From positions 1,054,001-1,118,000 of the forward strand of contig OY970227.1 in assembly GCA_963714055.1 (NCBI GenBank): DNA of 64,000 nucleotides, read 5' to 3'. Below are positions 8,973-20,020 of this stretch, one piece after another. The number at the start of each line of letters is the position of its first letter. Within the stretch, counting starts at the first letter, position 1. The stretch is from JACDBE01 sp963714055. GTDB taxonomy: Bacteria > Actinomycetota > Acidimicrobiia > Spongiisociales > UBA5794. The position numbers and the translations under genes are program-made. The notes under the pieces were generated by a model that saw only the letters and a program-made list of their open reading frames with translations, made no database searches and had not been told where the DNA came from.

Positions 8973-9893
8973 CTATCCCAGCGCTGCCGAGTTCACGAAC
9001 GTCTGGAATCGCTCCCTGGTGACGAAGCGAAGCCTGGGCTGGCGCCGCTCCCGGTCGTAGCACATGAACGAGCCGTACTTGGGCGTGAACAGCAACCCGC
9101 GGCCCGCACCGGAGGAACCGAAGTGGACCACGAACTCGTCTATCGCCCGCTCCGACAGCTCGGGATGGCTCCCCGGTAGGTGCTCGACCACCTCTACGTA
9201 GTGGGCTACCCCCTCGCGGGTCGCGGTGAACGCCTGGCCCTCGCCATCGACCGAGTATCCCGCCAAGCGGAGCAGCCCGGCGACGAGCTCCGAGGCCGGT
9301 GCCGTGGCCGGGTCGATCCCCTGGGTGCGGAGACCGGCGTCCTGCATGGAGGTGAGTCGCACCTCGTCGGCGAGCGGCGGCAACTCGTCGGCGGGCACCC
9401 GGGAGTCGACCGCCGACATCGGTGCGTCCGAGTCGTCGAACACGGAGAGCTCGTCGAAGACGTCGGCACCGCCCCTGCCGAGGTGGAACATCCCCGGGGG
9501 TGCCGGCGGGGGTAGCACGCCTGGGCCGTCGAGGCCGAGCGTGCCCACCGCCACCGGGCGACCGTCGCGGTCGGCGTAGGCATGGACCCGGGACACCCCC
9601 TCCATCGGCAGCTTGCCCCGCTTCGAGCGCAGGACCTCGACCGCCTCGGCCAGCAGGATGTCGCGCAGCACCGGGTCGACGCCCCCTTCCGGCAGAGGGA
9701 CGGCGAACTCGACGTGGGCCTCGCCGCCGCTGACGTGGAACCTCGACGCCGGGGGATGCAGCCCGCCGTCATCGACGCTGCGGGCCGCCGGTGCCGCCGG
9801 CCCGCCGGCCTGCGCCCCTCCCCGGCCCCTCAGCGCCAAGACGATCAGGGTGACGACAGCGGCGGCGATGAGCACGGCCACCAAGGGATCCAC
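8973..9893 (-). CDS. Membrane-anchored protein with possible restriction-endonuclease-like fold
   Basis: A 306-aa protein of uncertain function. One N-terminal helix (DPLVAVLIAAAVVTLIVLAL) anchors it. The C-terminal 110 residues carry HYVEVVEH, ERAIDEFVVHFGSSGAGRGL and LFTPKYGSFMCYD, an arrangement reminiscent of Mrr-type PD-(D/E)xK folds, though I cannot identify a clear catalytic D-ExK set. I chose the GTG at 9893 because AGGAG lies nine bases upstream and the helix begins at once. It sits between whiB and tatA on the same strand. Confidence 0.6.
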   Translation of the reverse strand: MDPLVAVLIAAAVVTLIVLALRGRGGAQAGGPAAPAARSVDDGGLHPPASRFHVSGGEAHVEFAVPLPEGGVDPVLRDILLAEAVEVLRSKRGKLPMEGVSRVHAYADRDGRPVAVGTLGLDGPGVLPPPAPPGMFHLGRGGADVFDELSVFDDSDAPMSAVDSRVPADELPPLADEVRLTSMQDAGLRTQGIDPATAPASELVAGLLRLAGYSVDGEGQAFTATREGVAHYVEVVEHLPGSHPELSERAIDEFVVHFGSSGAGRGLLFTPKYGSFMCYDRERRQPRLRFVTRERFQTFVNSAALG

Positions 9894-9963
9894 GACCGGC
9901 AACTCCTCTGGCTGGGGGGCGCCACCCGATTGTACGGGCCGTACGGCGGCCCGGGGGGCCGGG

Positions 9964-10239
9964 TCAGCCGGCGCGGCGGGCCGAAGCGGCCCTCTCCCGA
10001 CGGATCTTGCGTCGCTCCCGCTCGGACAGCCCACCCCAGATGCCGAACTTCTCGGAGGAGACGATGGCGAACTCGAGGCACTCGGCCCGCACCGCGCACT
10101 CCCGGCAGATGGACTTGGCGGTACGGGTCGAGGCGCCGCGCTCGGGGAAGAACAGGTCCGGGTCGGCTCCCCGGCAGTTGGCGAGATCCTGCCAGGCGAG
10201 TTGGTCCGAGGCGAGGATCTCGAGCAGCTGGGTGAACAC
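9964..10239 (-). CDS. WhiB-family iron-sulfur transcriptional regulator
   Basis: A 91-aa actinobacterial WhiB-like protein that binds a [4Fe-4S] cluster. The four Cys ligands are in ANCRGADPDLFFPE and ICRECAVRAEC; the GIWGGLSERERR turn and a basic C-terminal tail follow. It starts with GTG at 10239 and is divergent from sdhC across a 188-bp intergenic region. Subtype cannot be fixed without an alignment, but the length and GIWGG context resemble WhiB1/WhiB2-type proteins. Confidence 0.93.
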   Translation of the reverse strand: MFTQLLEILASDQLAWQDLANCRGADPDLFFPERGASTRTAKSICRECAVRAECLEFAIVSSEKFGIWGGLSERERRKIRRERAASARRAG

Positions 10240-10359
10240 AGACCAACCCTTACACTGATGTAATTACGCCGGTGTGATTCTCGCCCCCGGTCGCGCGCCT
10301 GTCAACCCCGATTCGCCGAAGAGGGCCGTCACTCCTGCCTCGTCACCACGCAACCAACG

Positions 10360-10388
10360 CAACGCGGCCGATGCCGCGTTGGCATAAT
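10360..10388 (+). promoter_or_regulatory. sdhCAB promoter with inverted-repeat operator
   Basis: A perfect 9-bp inverted repeat, CAACGCGGC-N4-GCCGCGTTG (10360-10381), lies directly before a good -10 hexamer CATAAT (10383-10388). The expected -35 position falls within the repeat and matches TTGACA poorly. A ribosome site (AAAGGA) and the sdhC GTG follow. This arrangement suggests a transcription factor dimer binding over the -35/spacer. The regulator is unknown. Confidence 0.6.
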
Positions 10389-10427
10389 GGCCGGGCGCCC
10401 CTGTCGTGACCTGCCCGAGAAAGGACG

Positions 10428-11146
10428 GTGTTGACCACAACCCGACCGAAGACGGCGGAACCGCGGTCCGGGCTGCTCGGCATCTACCGGAGCGACGTCG
10501 GCAAGAAGTACGCCATGGCGATCTCCGGCGTCCTGCTGCTGCTCTTCGTCTTCGCCCACATGGTGGGCAACCTCCACGCCTTCGAGGGACCCGTCGAGAT
10601 CGACGAGTACGGCGAGGCGCTCAGGGACATCGGAGAGCCGCTCTTCCCCCGCACCCTGTTGTTGTGGGTCGTCCTGCGGCTCCCCGTGGCCATCGCCCTT
10701 GTGGTGCACGTCCACGCCGCCTATGCGCTCACCCGCTCCAACCAGCGGGCGAGAGCCGGCTCGTACGACCAGCGCGACTACGTGGCGGCCAACTACGCCT
10801 CGCGCACGATGCGGTGGACCGGGGTCATCATCCTGCTGTTCCTGGTGTGGCACCTCGCCGATTTCACCTGGGGCGTGGAGACCGTGAACCCCCAGTTCAT
10901 CCGCGGGGCGGTCTATCAGAACCTGGTGGCCAGCCTGTCACGGTGGCCGGTGTTCCTGCTCTACCTGGTGGCGCTGGGCGCCCTGTCGCTGCACGTCTGG
11001 CACGGCGCCTGGAGCCTCTTCCAGAGCCTGGGGATCAACAACCCGAGGTTCAACGCGTTCCGGCGCACCTTCGCCACCGGTTTCGCCGTCATCGTCACCG
11101 CCGGGTTCGCCGCAGTGCCCATCGCCATCCAACTCGGGGTCATCGC

Positions 11147-11150
<4 letters not shown>
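10428..11150 (+). CDS. sdhC: Succinate dehydrogenase cytochrome b subunit (b558 type)
   Basis: Single membrane anchor of succinate:quinone oxidoreductase, 240 aa with five hydrophobic helices. Candidate haem-ligand His residues lie in FAHMVGNLHAF, LVVHVHAAYAL, FLVWHLADF and SLHVWHGAW. Five helices and no separate sdhD fit the diheme (type B) architecture shared with fumarate reductases. It starts with GTG at 10428, preceded by AAAGGA, and overlaps sdhA by GTGA. Confidence 0.93.
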
Positions 11151-13102
<1,952 letters not shown>

Positions 13103-13103
<1 letters not shown>

Positions 13104-13861
13104 TGGACCTGACCCTGCGGGTCTGGCGCCAGGCGGGCCCCGACGCGCCGGGTTCCTTCGAGACCTACCACGCCGACGGCATCTCGCCGGAGGCGTCGTT
13201 CCTCGAGATGCTCGACATCGTCAACGAGCGGCTGGAGGGCGACGGCAGGGAGCCCATCGTCTTCGACCACGACTGCCGGGAAGGTATCTGCGGCACCTGC
13301 GGGGTGATGATCAACGGCGTCGCCCACGGCCCCCAGCTCGGCACCGCCACCTGCCAGCTCCACATGCGCAAGTTCGCCGACGGCGACACCGTGGTGGTGG
13401 AGCCGTGGCGGGCGGCCGCGTTCCCGGTGGTGCGCGACCTGATGGTCGACCGCTCCGCCTTCGACCGGATCATCGAGGCCGGCGGCTACATCTCGGTGTC
13501 GACCGGGGCCGTCCCCGACGCCAACGAGATCCCCGTGCCCAAGGACGCCGCCGACGCCGCCATGGACGCCGCCGCCTGCATCGGCTGCGGGGCCTGCGTC
13601 GCCGCCTGCCCCAACAGCGCCGCCCAGCTGTTCACCGCCGCCAAGCTGGCCCATCTCAACCTCCTCCCCCAGGGCCGGGCCGAGCGCCACCTGCGCACCA
13701 TCGCCATGGTGGACACCATGGAGTCGTATTTCGGCTCGTGCACCAACCACGGGGAGTGCGAGACGGCATGCCCCAAGGGCATCAGCATCGACACCATCGC
13801 CCTGATGAACCGCGACTACCTGAAGGCCAGCCTGGCCGATCGGCGCCTCGTCGGTCGGTGA
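13103..13861 (+). CDS. sdhB: Succinate dehydrogenase iron-sulfur subunit
   Basis: Electron-transfer subunit, 252 aa. The N-terminal ferredoxin domain binds [2Fe-2S] through CREGICGTC and a later Cys in TATCQLH. The C-terminal domain has CIGCGACVAACP and CTNHGECETACPKGI for the other two clusters. The GTG at 13103 overlaps the sdhA stop (TAGTG) and is preceded by AGAGGAG. The AB order after a single C subunit matches the non-classical sdhCAB operon. Confidence 0.95.
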
Positions 13862-13942
13862 GACAGGCGGGTCGACCGCCCGAGCAGCCGGCCGGCGCCC
13901 TCCACCTACAATCCCGGGCGCCGATCCAGAAAGGACCCCCCG

Positions 13943-14326
13943 TTGTCGCAGTTCCTGTCCGAGGCGTTCATGGCCGAGGCCACGGCGGCGCTCAACGCCG
14001 ATCCGGAATTCACCGGTGCCATCGGGAACGTCGACCTCGCCATCCAATTCACCATCACCGATGCGCCGGCTGGCGAAGTCGTGTACGGGCTGTCGATCGC
14101 CGACGGCACCGCCGAGATGGCGTTGGGCGAGCTGGCCGGCGCCGACCTCGAGGTGACCAACGACTACGAGACCGCCGTCGGCATCTCCACCGGCGAGCTC
14201 AACACCCAGATGGCCTTCATGACCGGCAAGCTCAAGGTGACCGGCGACATGGCCAAGCTGATGCTCAACCAGCACGTGATCAACGCCTTCGCTCCGGCGC
14301 TCTCCGGCCTCGACGTCGAGTACTGA
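13943..14326 (+). CDS. SCP2 sterol-binding domain protein
   Basis: A 127-aa single-domain protein of the SCP2 sterol/lipid-carrier family. The family pattern is visible: a hydrophobic strand (VDLAIQFTITDA), then ADLEVTNDYETAVGISTGEL, and KLKVTGDMAKLMLNQ. It starts with TTG at 13943 after AAAGGA. It probably binds acyl-CoA or other lipids; a specific ligand cannot be inferred. Confidence 0.87.
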   Translation: MSQFLSEAFMAEATAALNADPEFTGAIGNVDLAIQFTITDAPAGEVVYGLSIADGTAEMALGELAGADLEVTNDYETAVGISTGELNTQMAFMTGKLKVTGDMAKLMLNQHVINAFAPALSGLDVEY

Positions 14327-14375
14327 GGCTCCCCGCCGCCCGGCAGCGCCGTGCCGACCGGTGGGACGGGAACGA

Positions 14376-14407
14376 GATCAGGGCGGGGCCGGCGCCCCGC
14401 CCTGATC
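14376..14407. terminator. Bidirectional hairpin between SCP2 gene and HU gene
   Basis: A perfect 14-bp inverted repeat, GATCAGGGCGGGGC and its complement, with a 4-base loop, lies between two convergent genes. There is no long T tract on either side, but position and stability make it a likely shared terminator. Confidence 0.75.
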
Positions 14408-14435
14408 TGCATTCGGATGGCCGGTCGATCCGGCG

Positions 14436-14708
14436 CTACTTCACCGCATCCTTGAGGCCCTTGCCTGCCTTGAAAGCGGGCCGGTGGCCGGCGGCGATGC
14501 TGACCGCTTCGCCGGTCTGCGGGTTGCGGCCGGTCCGTGCCGCCGAGTAACGCCGCTCGAAGGTGCCGAACCCGGTGAATGTCACCTTGTCGCCGCCCTT
14601 GAGCGCGCCGGTGATGGCATCGAGGGTGGCGTCGACGACCGAGCCGACCGTCGACTTGGACTCTCCGGTCGCCGCGGCGACGGCGTCTACCAGGTCACCC
14701 TTGTTCAT
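14436..14708 (-). CDS. hup: HU-family DNA-binding protein
   Basis: A 90-aa histone-like nucleoid protein. The family signature is complete: MNKGDLVDAVAAATGESKS at the start, GFGTFERRYSAARTGRNPQTG for the DNA-binding arm, and a Lys-rich end. It lacks the long Lys/Ala tail of mycobacterial HupB. The start at 14708 has AGGAGG on the minus strand. Confidence 0.95.
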   Translation of the reverse strand: MNKGDLVDAVAAATGESKSTVGSVVDATLDAITGALKGGDKVTFTGFGTFERRYSAARTGRNPQTGEAVSIAAGHRPAFKAGKGLKDAVK

Positions 14709-14836
14709 CCGAAACCTCCTGGGTGGGGAATCACAGAGCTGTAACTCTAACCCGCCGGGCACAGAAAGCCAAGATTCCCCTTGCACGGCAAGGGTTCACG
14801 ATCCCGAGCCGGTCGCCGACGTGGTCACCGCGAGGG

Positions 14837-15772
14837 TCAGAGCTCGATCTCATCCATCTCGGCGACCTTCTCCCTCACCGCGGCGGCGGCGTCCACCAGT
14901 GCCCGCAGCTCGTCCTCCGTGAGGTCGGCCTCGACGATCTGCTGCACCCCCCCGGCGCCGAGCCGGGCGAGCACGCCGAGGTAGACGTCGGAGATGCCGT
15001 ACTCCCCGGTGGTCCAGGCACACACCGGCAGCTCGGCTCCCGAGTCGGTGAGCACCGCCTCCACCATCTGCGCCGCCGCCGCCGAAGGGGCGTAGTAGGC
15101 GCTGCCCGTCTTGAGGAGGGCGACGATCTCGGCTCCACCGTCCCGGGTGCGGGCCACCAGGTCGTCGATGGTGGCGGCGTCGAGCACCTCGGTGAGCGGC
15201 CGGTCACCGACGCGGCACAGCGAAGGTGCGGGCACCATCGTCTCGCCATGGCTGCCCAGGGTCACCGCCTTGACCGACAGCACGTCGACCCCGGCGGTGT
15301 CGGCGATGAAGTTGGCGAAGCGGGCGCTGTCGAGGATCCCCGCCTGGCCGAGGACCCGCTGCCGCGGGAGGCCGGAGACCTCCGCCGCCAGCGTCGTCAT
15401 CTGGTCGAGCGGGTTGGTCACCACGACGATGACGGCGTCCGGGGAGTGGCGGACGATCTGCTCGGTGACGTCCTTGACGATCTTGGCGTTGACGGCGAGC
15501 AGGTCCATGCGCGACATCCCCGGCTTCCGGGGCAGCCCGGCGGTGATCACCACCACGTCGCTGCCGGCGGTGTCGGCGTAGTCGTTGGTGCCCGTCACCC
15601 TGGTGCGGAAGCCGAGCACGGGCCGCGACTGGTTCATGTCGAGGGCGAGGCCCTGGGGCAGGCCCTCGACGATGTCGGTCATCACCAGCTCGTCGGCGAT
15701 GTCGGCCTCGGCCAGTCGCTGAACCGTTGTCGACCCGTACTTGCCCGCCCCGACGACGGTGACCCTGGACAT
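14837..15772 (-). CDS. mdh: Malate dehydrogenase (LDH-like type)
   Basis: Oxidises malate to oxaloacetate with NAD, 311 aa. The nucleotide motif is VVGAGKYGS, substrate-binding Arg residues lie in GLPRKPGMSR, TNPLD is conserved, and the catalytic His is in LGSHGETMVP. The loop Arg-Lys-Pro-Gly-Met-Ser-Arg pattern favours malate over lactate. It stands alone on the minus strand, with a divergent HU gene to its left and the secreted locus to its right. Confidence 0.92.
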   Translation of the reverse strand: MSRVTVVGAGKYGSTTVQRLAEADIADELVMTDIVEGLPQGLALDMNQSRPVLGFRTRVTGTNDYADTAGSDVVVITAGLPRKPGMSRMDLLAVNAKIVKDVTEQIVRHSPDAVIVVVTNPLDQMTTLAAEVSGLPRQRVLGQAGILDSARFANFIADTAGVDVLSVKAVTLGSHGETMVPAPSLCRVGDRPLTEVLDAATIDDLVARTRDGGAEIVALLKTGSAYYAPSAAAAQMVEAVLTDSGAELPVCAWTTGEYGISDVYLGVLARLGAGGVQQIVEADLTEDELRALVDAAAAVREKVAEMDEIEL

Positions 15773-15835
15773 CGTTCTCCACTCCTCGGTCGAGGTCCGG
15801 CGCCGAGGGTAGTTGCCCGGCGGCGGGCTCGACCC

Positions 15836-16693
15836 TTATCCGGCAGGGTCGACCAACCGGGCGGCCACCACGAAGTTGTATGCCTGGTGCACGCCGGTGG
15901 CGTCCATCTCGTCCCCGCTCGGGCCGGCGTACGAGCCGAGGAAATAGATGGTCGGCTCCCGCTCGTCCCATGCCCTTCGGATGAGCTGGTCATCGGGGCC
16001 GCCGGTGGGATCGTCGGGATCGCCGGAGAGCTCGGTCTTCAGGAAGTAGCGGCCCGGGCTCCCGGGGAGGTGCTCGCCGGGTCCCTCGACGAGGTCGAAC
16101 ACCTCGTAGCGACAGACCTCGGTGCCGTCGTCGAGTGACACCACGATCTGCTGGCCGGCGGTCAGGCCGGAATCGCCGTCGTACCGCTCCGAGTCGATGA
16201 CGTCGTAGAAGATGTCCCACGCCTCTCTGGCGGTGCTGTAGTTGGCGTGGCCCAGGGCGAAGACGGCACCTCCCTCACAGGGGAGGGCGAGCCGGACGTC
16301 TTGGTACACCTCGACGGTGCCGAACGCCGGGTTCCACTCCTTGGACGGTTGGTGACTGGGGCCCACCGCGATCACGGGCGCCGACCGCTCCGGGCTGGTC
16401 GCCGTGGCCGGGAGCGTGAGCCACAGCCGTTGTCGCCACTCCGCCGGCAGGGGGTCCGGCCATATCGGCTCGGCGGCGTTGCCGGCTCCTCCTTCCGCCG
16501 ATGGGCCCGCCGTTGTCGCCGTCGACGTGGACCCGGCGGTCGTGGTGGGCAGTGCCACCACGGTCGTTGGCGCCGCTCCGGCGAGGTGGCGAGATCCGGG
16601 GATGGCCCCCGACGACCAGGCCCAGGCGGCGGCGCCGACCATGCCCGCCAGGAGCAGGCAGACGGCGGCGAGGCGACGAACGGCGGTCATCAC
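15836..16693 (-). CDS. Secreted sortase-fold protein without catalytic Cys
   Basis: A 285-aa protein with an N-terminal signal or anchor helix, a Thr/Ser/Ala-rich linker, then a domain resembling class F-type sortases. Matching elements are FGTVEVYQDVRLAL, the His motif FALGHANY, GQQIVVSLDDGTEVCRYEVFDLV (in pieces) and a final AYNFVVAARLV. Where sortases have the catalytic TLxTC strand, this protein reads TIYFLGSYAG, so the nucleophile is absent, and I see no clear active-site Arg. It is next to two anchored Thr-rich proteins. The fold call is inference; loss of Cys is seen directly. Confidence 0.65.
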   Translation of the reverse strand: MMTAVRRLAAVCLLLAGMVGAAAWAWSSGAIPGSRHLAGAAPTTVVALPTTTAGSTSTATTAGPSAEGGAGNAAEPIWPDPLPAEWRQRLWLTLPATATSPERSAPVIAVGPSHQPSKEWNPAFGTVEVYQDVRLALPCEGGAVFALGHANYSTAREAWDIFYDVIDSERYDGDSGLTAGQQIVVSLDDGTEVCRYEVFDLVEGPGEHLPGSPGRYFLKTELSGDPDDPTGGPDDQLIRRAWDEREPTIYFLGSYAGPSGDEMDATGVHQAYNFVVAARLVDPAG

Positions 16694-16710
16694 TGTGCGG
16701 GCGCGGACGA

Positions 16711-16748
16711 GTGCCGGGGGCGTCGGTTCGACGACGCCCTTCCGGCAC
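16711..16748. terminator. Hairpin downstream of Thr-rich protein gene, copy 1
   Basis: An imperfect inverted repeat, GTGCCGGGGGCGTCG / CGACGCCCTTCCGGCAC with loop GTTCGA, directly follows the gene that ends at 16763 on the minus strand. A near-identical, perfect version lies at 17921-17954 after the paralogue. It was therefore duplicated with the gene and probably acts as its terminator. Confidence 0.65.
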
Positions 16749-16762
16749 TCACCTGCCCGGCT

Positions 16763-17461
16763 TCAGCTTCCGGCCCGGTCCTTGCGGAACAACAGCGCCG
16801 ACCCGACCAGTCCCAGGATCCCGAGGAGCCCGAAGAGGGCGCTCATCTCACCCCCGGGCTCTTCGTGGCTGCCCGGCGCCGGCGGGGTCGACCCCGTGGG
16901 CGGATTGGGCGGATCGGTAGTGGTGGGGACGGGCGTCTCGGTCGTCGTGGTGATACAACAGACCGTCGAGGTCGTCGTCGTCGAGTCATCGGGAACCGTC
17001 GTCGTCGGCTCCGGCGGCTCCGTGGTCGTGGTGGTCTGCGTGGTGCAGGCCACGTTCAAGGTCCCGGCGATGGACGTCCGCCGTGACACGGTGGACTCGA
17101 GGTAGACGCCGAAGACGTCGCCCGCCGAGGCATCGACGTCCACGGAGCCCGTGGTGGTGGTGAATGGCTCGTCCTCGACCCCGAACAGCGTCAACACCGC
17201 CACGCCGTTCTCCTCGACGATCAGGTTGTTGCCCGGGTGTTGGGACTGCCCGTTGGTCGCCGTCAGGTCGACGGTGCAGAACCCGACGGCCTCGTCGATG
17301 GTGATCGAGGCCACCTGGAAGACCGTGCCCGGGGTCACCCGGAACCCGGTCGCGTAGTCCCAGGAGGCGGAGCTGTTCGTGTCTGCTTGCGCCGGCGCGA
17401 CGACGAAGGCGGCGCAGAGCGCCGCGATCGCCGCCAGCACCAGGCTGTAGCGCCTGTGCAT
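16763..17461 (-). CDS. Secreted Thr-rich protein with C-terminal membrane anchor, paralogue 1
   Basis: A 232-aa protein with a signal peptide (SLVLAAIAALCAAFVVAPAQA), a beta-rich domain of about 110 residues, a Thr/Pro linker, then a hydrophobic tail (LFGLLGILGLVGSALLF) and basic RKDRAGS end. The tail resembles sorting or anchoring signals, and NPPTG precedes it by some 18 residues, loosely like LPxTG. It is a close paralogue of the gene at 17970-18641. No known family recognised. Function is unknown; surface exposure is inferred. Confidence 0.82.
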   Translation of the reverse strand: MHRRYSLVLAAIAALCAAFVVAPAQADTNSSASWDYATGFRVTPGTVFQVASITIDEAVGFCTVDLTATNGQSQHPGNNLIVEENGVAVLTLFGVEDEPFTTTTGSVDVDASAGDVFGVYLESTVSRRTSIAGTLNVACTTQTTTTTEPPEPTTTVPDDSTTTTSTVCCITTTTETPVPTTTDPPNPPTGSTPPAPGSHEEPGGEMSALFGLLGILGLVGSALLFRKDRAGS

Positions 17462-17474
17462 CGGTTGTGCCTGC

Positions 17475-17706
17475 CTTGCTTTCCCTCAGCGCGCCGCCCA
17501 GTGGCGCGCCCCTTGCTTTCCCTCGGCGCACCAGCCCAGTGGCGCGCCCCTTACCTTACCCGAGGCGCGCCAGCCCAGTGGTGCGCGCCTTACTCTCTGT
17601 TGGCGCGCCGCCCAGTGGCGCGCCCCCCTTACCTCCTCGAGGCGCGCCAGCCGGTGGCGCCCCTCTTGCGTTCCCTGGGCGCGCTGCGCAGTGCGGCGCG
17701 CCCCTC
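17475..17706. repeat. Block of about six 38-bp tandem repeats with internal palindromes
   Basis: Six imperfect units of 37-41 bp run head to tail without spacers. Each reads roughly TTGCTTTCCCTCGGCGCGCC, then RGCCCAGT, then GGCGCGCCCC; the two GGCGCGCC boxes are inverted copies around eight bases. A single further unit lies at 18650-18700 upstream of the paralogue at 17970-18641. Together with the icd relic this fills the 508-bp gap between 17461 and 17970. The bases from 17707 to 17820 show no feature I can name. Confidence 0.8.
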
Positions 17707-17820
17707 TCTCGACAGTCGCCCAGACGGTCTCCCCGCGAGAACCTCAGACTGTCTTGGCCCAGCCGTCACCATAGCCCGTACGAGGTCTCGCTGCCGGTGT
17801 CTTTCGACCCCTTTTTCGCC

Positions 17821-17919
17821 TCACATGCGGTCGATGATGGCGGTGCCGAATTCGCTGGCGAAATCCTCCTCGACCACCTCGCAACCCCAGGAGCGGAAGG
17901 CGCCCTCGGTGTATTTCAT
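17821..17919 (-). pseudogene. icd remnant (two icd segments fused by deletion)
   Basis: These 99 bases match two parts of the neighbouring icd gene. They begin with the internal segment MKYTEGAFRSWG.EVVE (icd has MKYTEGAFRSWGYEVVEDEFA) and pass straight to the icd C-terminus SEFGTAIIDRM and its stop. The upstream and downstream flanks also match those around icd and its neighbour. A tandem duplication of icd plus the Thr-rich gene, followed by a large internal deletion, explains it. A 32-codon open frame survives by chance. Confidence 0.85.
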
Positions 17920-17920
17920 G

Positions 17921-17954
17921 TGCCGGGGGCGTCGGTTCGACGACGCCCCCGGCA
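17921..17954. terminator. Perfect hairpin downstream of Thr-rich protein gene, copy 2
   Basis: A 14-bp perfect inverted repeat, TGCCGGGGGCGTCG / CGACGCCCCCGGCA with loop GTTCGA, follows the gene ending at 17970 on the minus strand. It has no T tract. The related hairpin at 16711 follows the other paralogue. Confidence 0.75.
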
Positions 17955-17969
17955 CTCACTCGCCCCGCT

Positions 17970-18641
17970 TCAGCTCCCGGCTCGGGTCCGGCGGAACAAC
18001 AGCGTCGACCCGACCAGTCCCAGGATCCCGAGGAGCCCGAAGAGGGCGCGCGTTTCATCCCCGGGCTCTTGGTGGCTGCCCGGCGCCGGCGGGGTCGACC
18101 CCGTCGGCGGGACGTCCGGGTCGGTGGTGGTGGTGGTGACTGGCGGCCCGGTCGTCGTAGTGGAGTCGGGCGGCGCCGTGGTCGTCTCGGGTGGCTCGGT
18201 GGTCGTGGTGGTCTGCGTGGTGCAGGCCACCTCCAATGTCCCGGCGACGGTCGTCCGCGGTGACTCGGTGGACTCGAGGAAGACGACGAAGACGTCGCCG
18301 CCGAGGCATCGACGTCCGACGGATCCCGTGGTGGTGCTGAACGGCTCGTCCTCGACCCCGAACAGCGTCAACACCGCCACGCCGTTCTCCTCGACGATCA
18401 AGTTGTTGCCCGGATTCTCGGATTGCCCGCTGGTCGCAGACATCTCGACGGTGCAGAACCCGGCCGCTTCTTCGACGGTGAGCGTCGCCACCTCGGTGCG
18501 CGTGCCCGGGGTCACCATGAGCCCGGACGCGAAGTCCCAGGACACGGTTTGGACGGTCGTGTCTGCTCGTGCCGGCGCGACGACGAAGGCGGCGCCGAGC
18601 GCCGCGATCGCCGCCAGCACCAGGCTGTAACGCCTGTGCAT
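17970..18641 (-). CDS. Secreted Thr-rich protein with C-terminal membrane anchor, paralogue 2
   Basis: A 223-aa paralogue of the 16763-17461 product, with the same signal peptide, beta-rich domain, Thr/Pro linker, VPPTG motif and hydrophobic tail (LFGLLGILGLVGSTLLF) plus RRTRAGS. Around 18298-18318 it has lost one base and gained one relative to its paralogue, so GRRCLG replaces DVDASA while the frame is restored. That patch adds a Cys and two Arg in the domain core. It lies 110 bp downstream of icd on the same strand. Function is unknown. Confidence 0.8.
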   Translation of the reverse strand: MHRRYSLVLAAIAALGAAFVVAPARADTTVQTVSWDFASGLMVTPGTRTEVATLTVEEAAGFCTVEMSATSGQSENPGNNLIVEENGVAVLTLFGVEDEPFSTTTGSVGRRCLGGDVFVVFLESTESPRTTVAGTLEVACTTQTTTTTEPPETTTAPPDSTTTTGPPVTTTTTDPDVPPTGSTPPAPGSHQEPGDETRALFGLLGILGLVGSTLLFRRTRAGS

Positions 18642-18751
18642 CTAGTGCCTGCCTTGCTTTCCGTCGGCGCGCCGCTCTGTGGCGCGGCCCATGCTATCCC
18701 TCGTAGCCGTGCGACGTTTCGCCGCCGGCATCTATCGACCCTTTTTTCGCC

Positions 18752-19954
<1,203 letters not shown>

Positions 19955-20020
19955 TGGCATCCTCCGGGCGCAGCGGGTCGAGGCGCAGAGGGTAGTGCCG
20001 GCACCAGGGTGGCAGCCCGG

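Noticed and set aside
16763..17461. Canonical LPxTG cell-wall-anchored protein
   Set aside because: No LPxTG is present; NPPTG is some 18 residues before the hydrophobic tail, further than usual.
17475..17706. CRISPR array
   Set aside because: Units are contiguous and imperfect with no unique spacers, and no cas gene is near.
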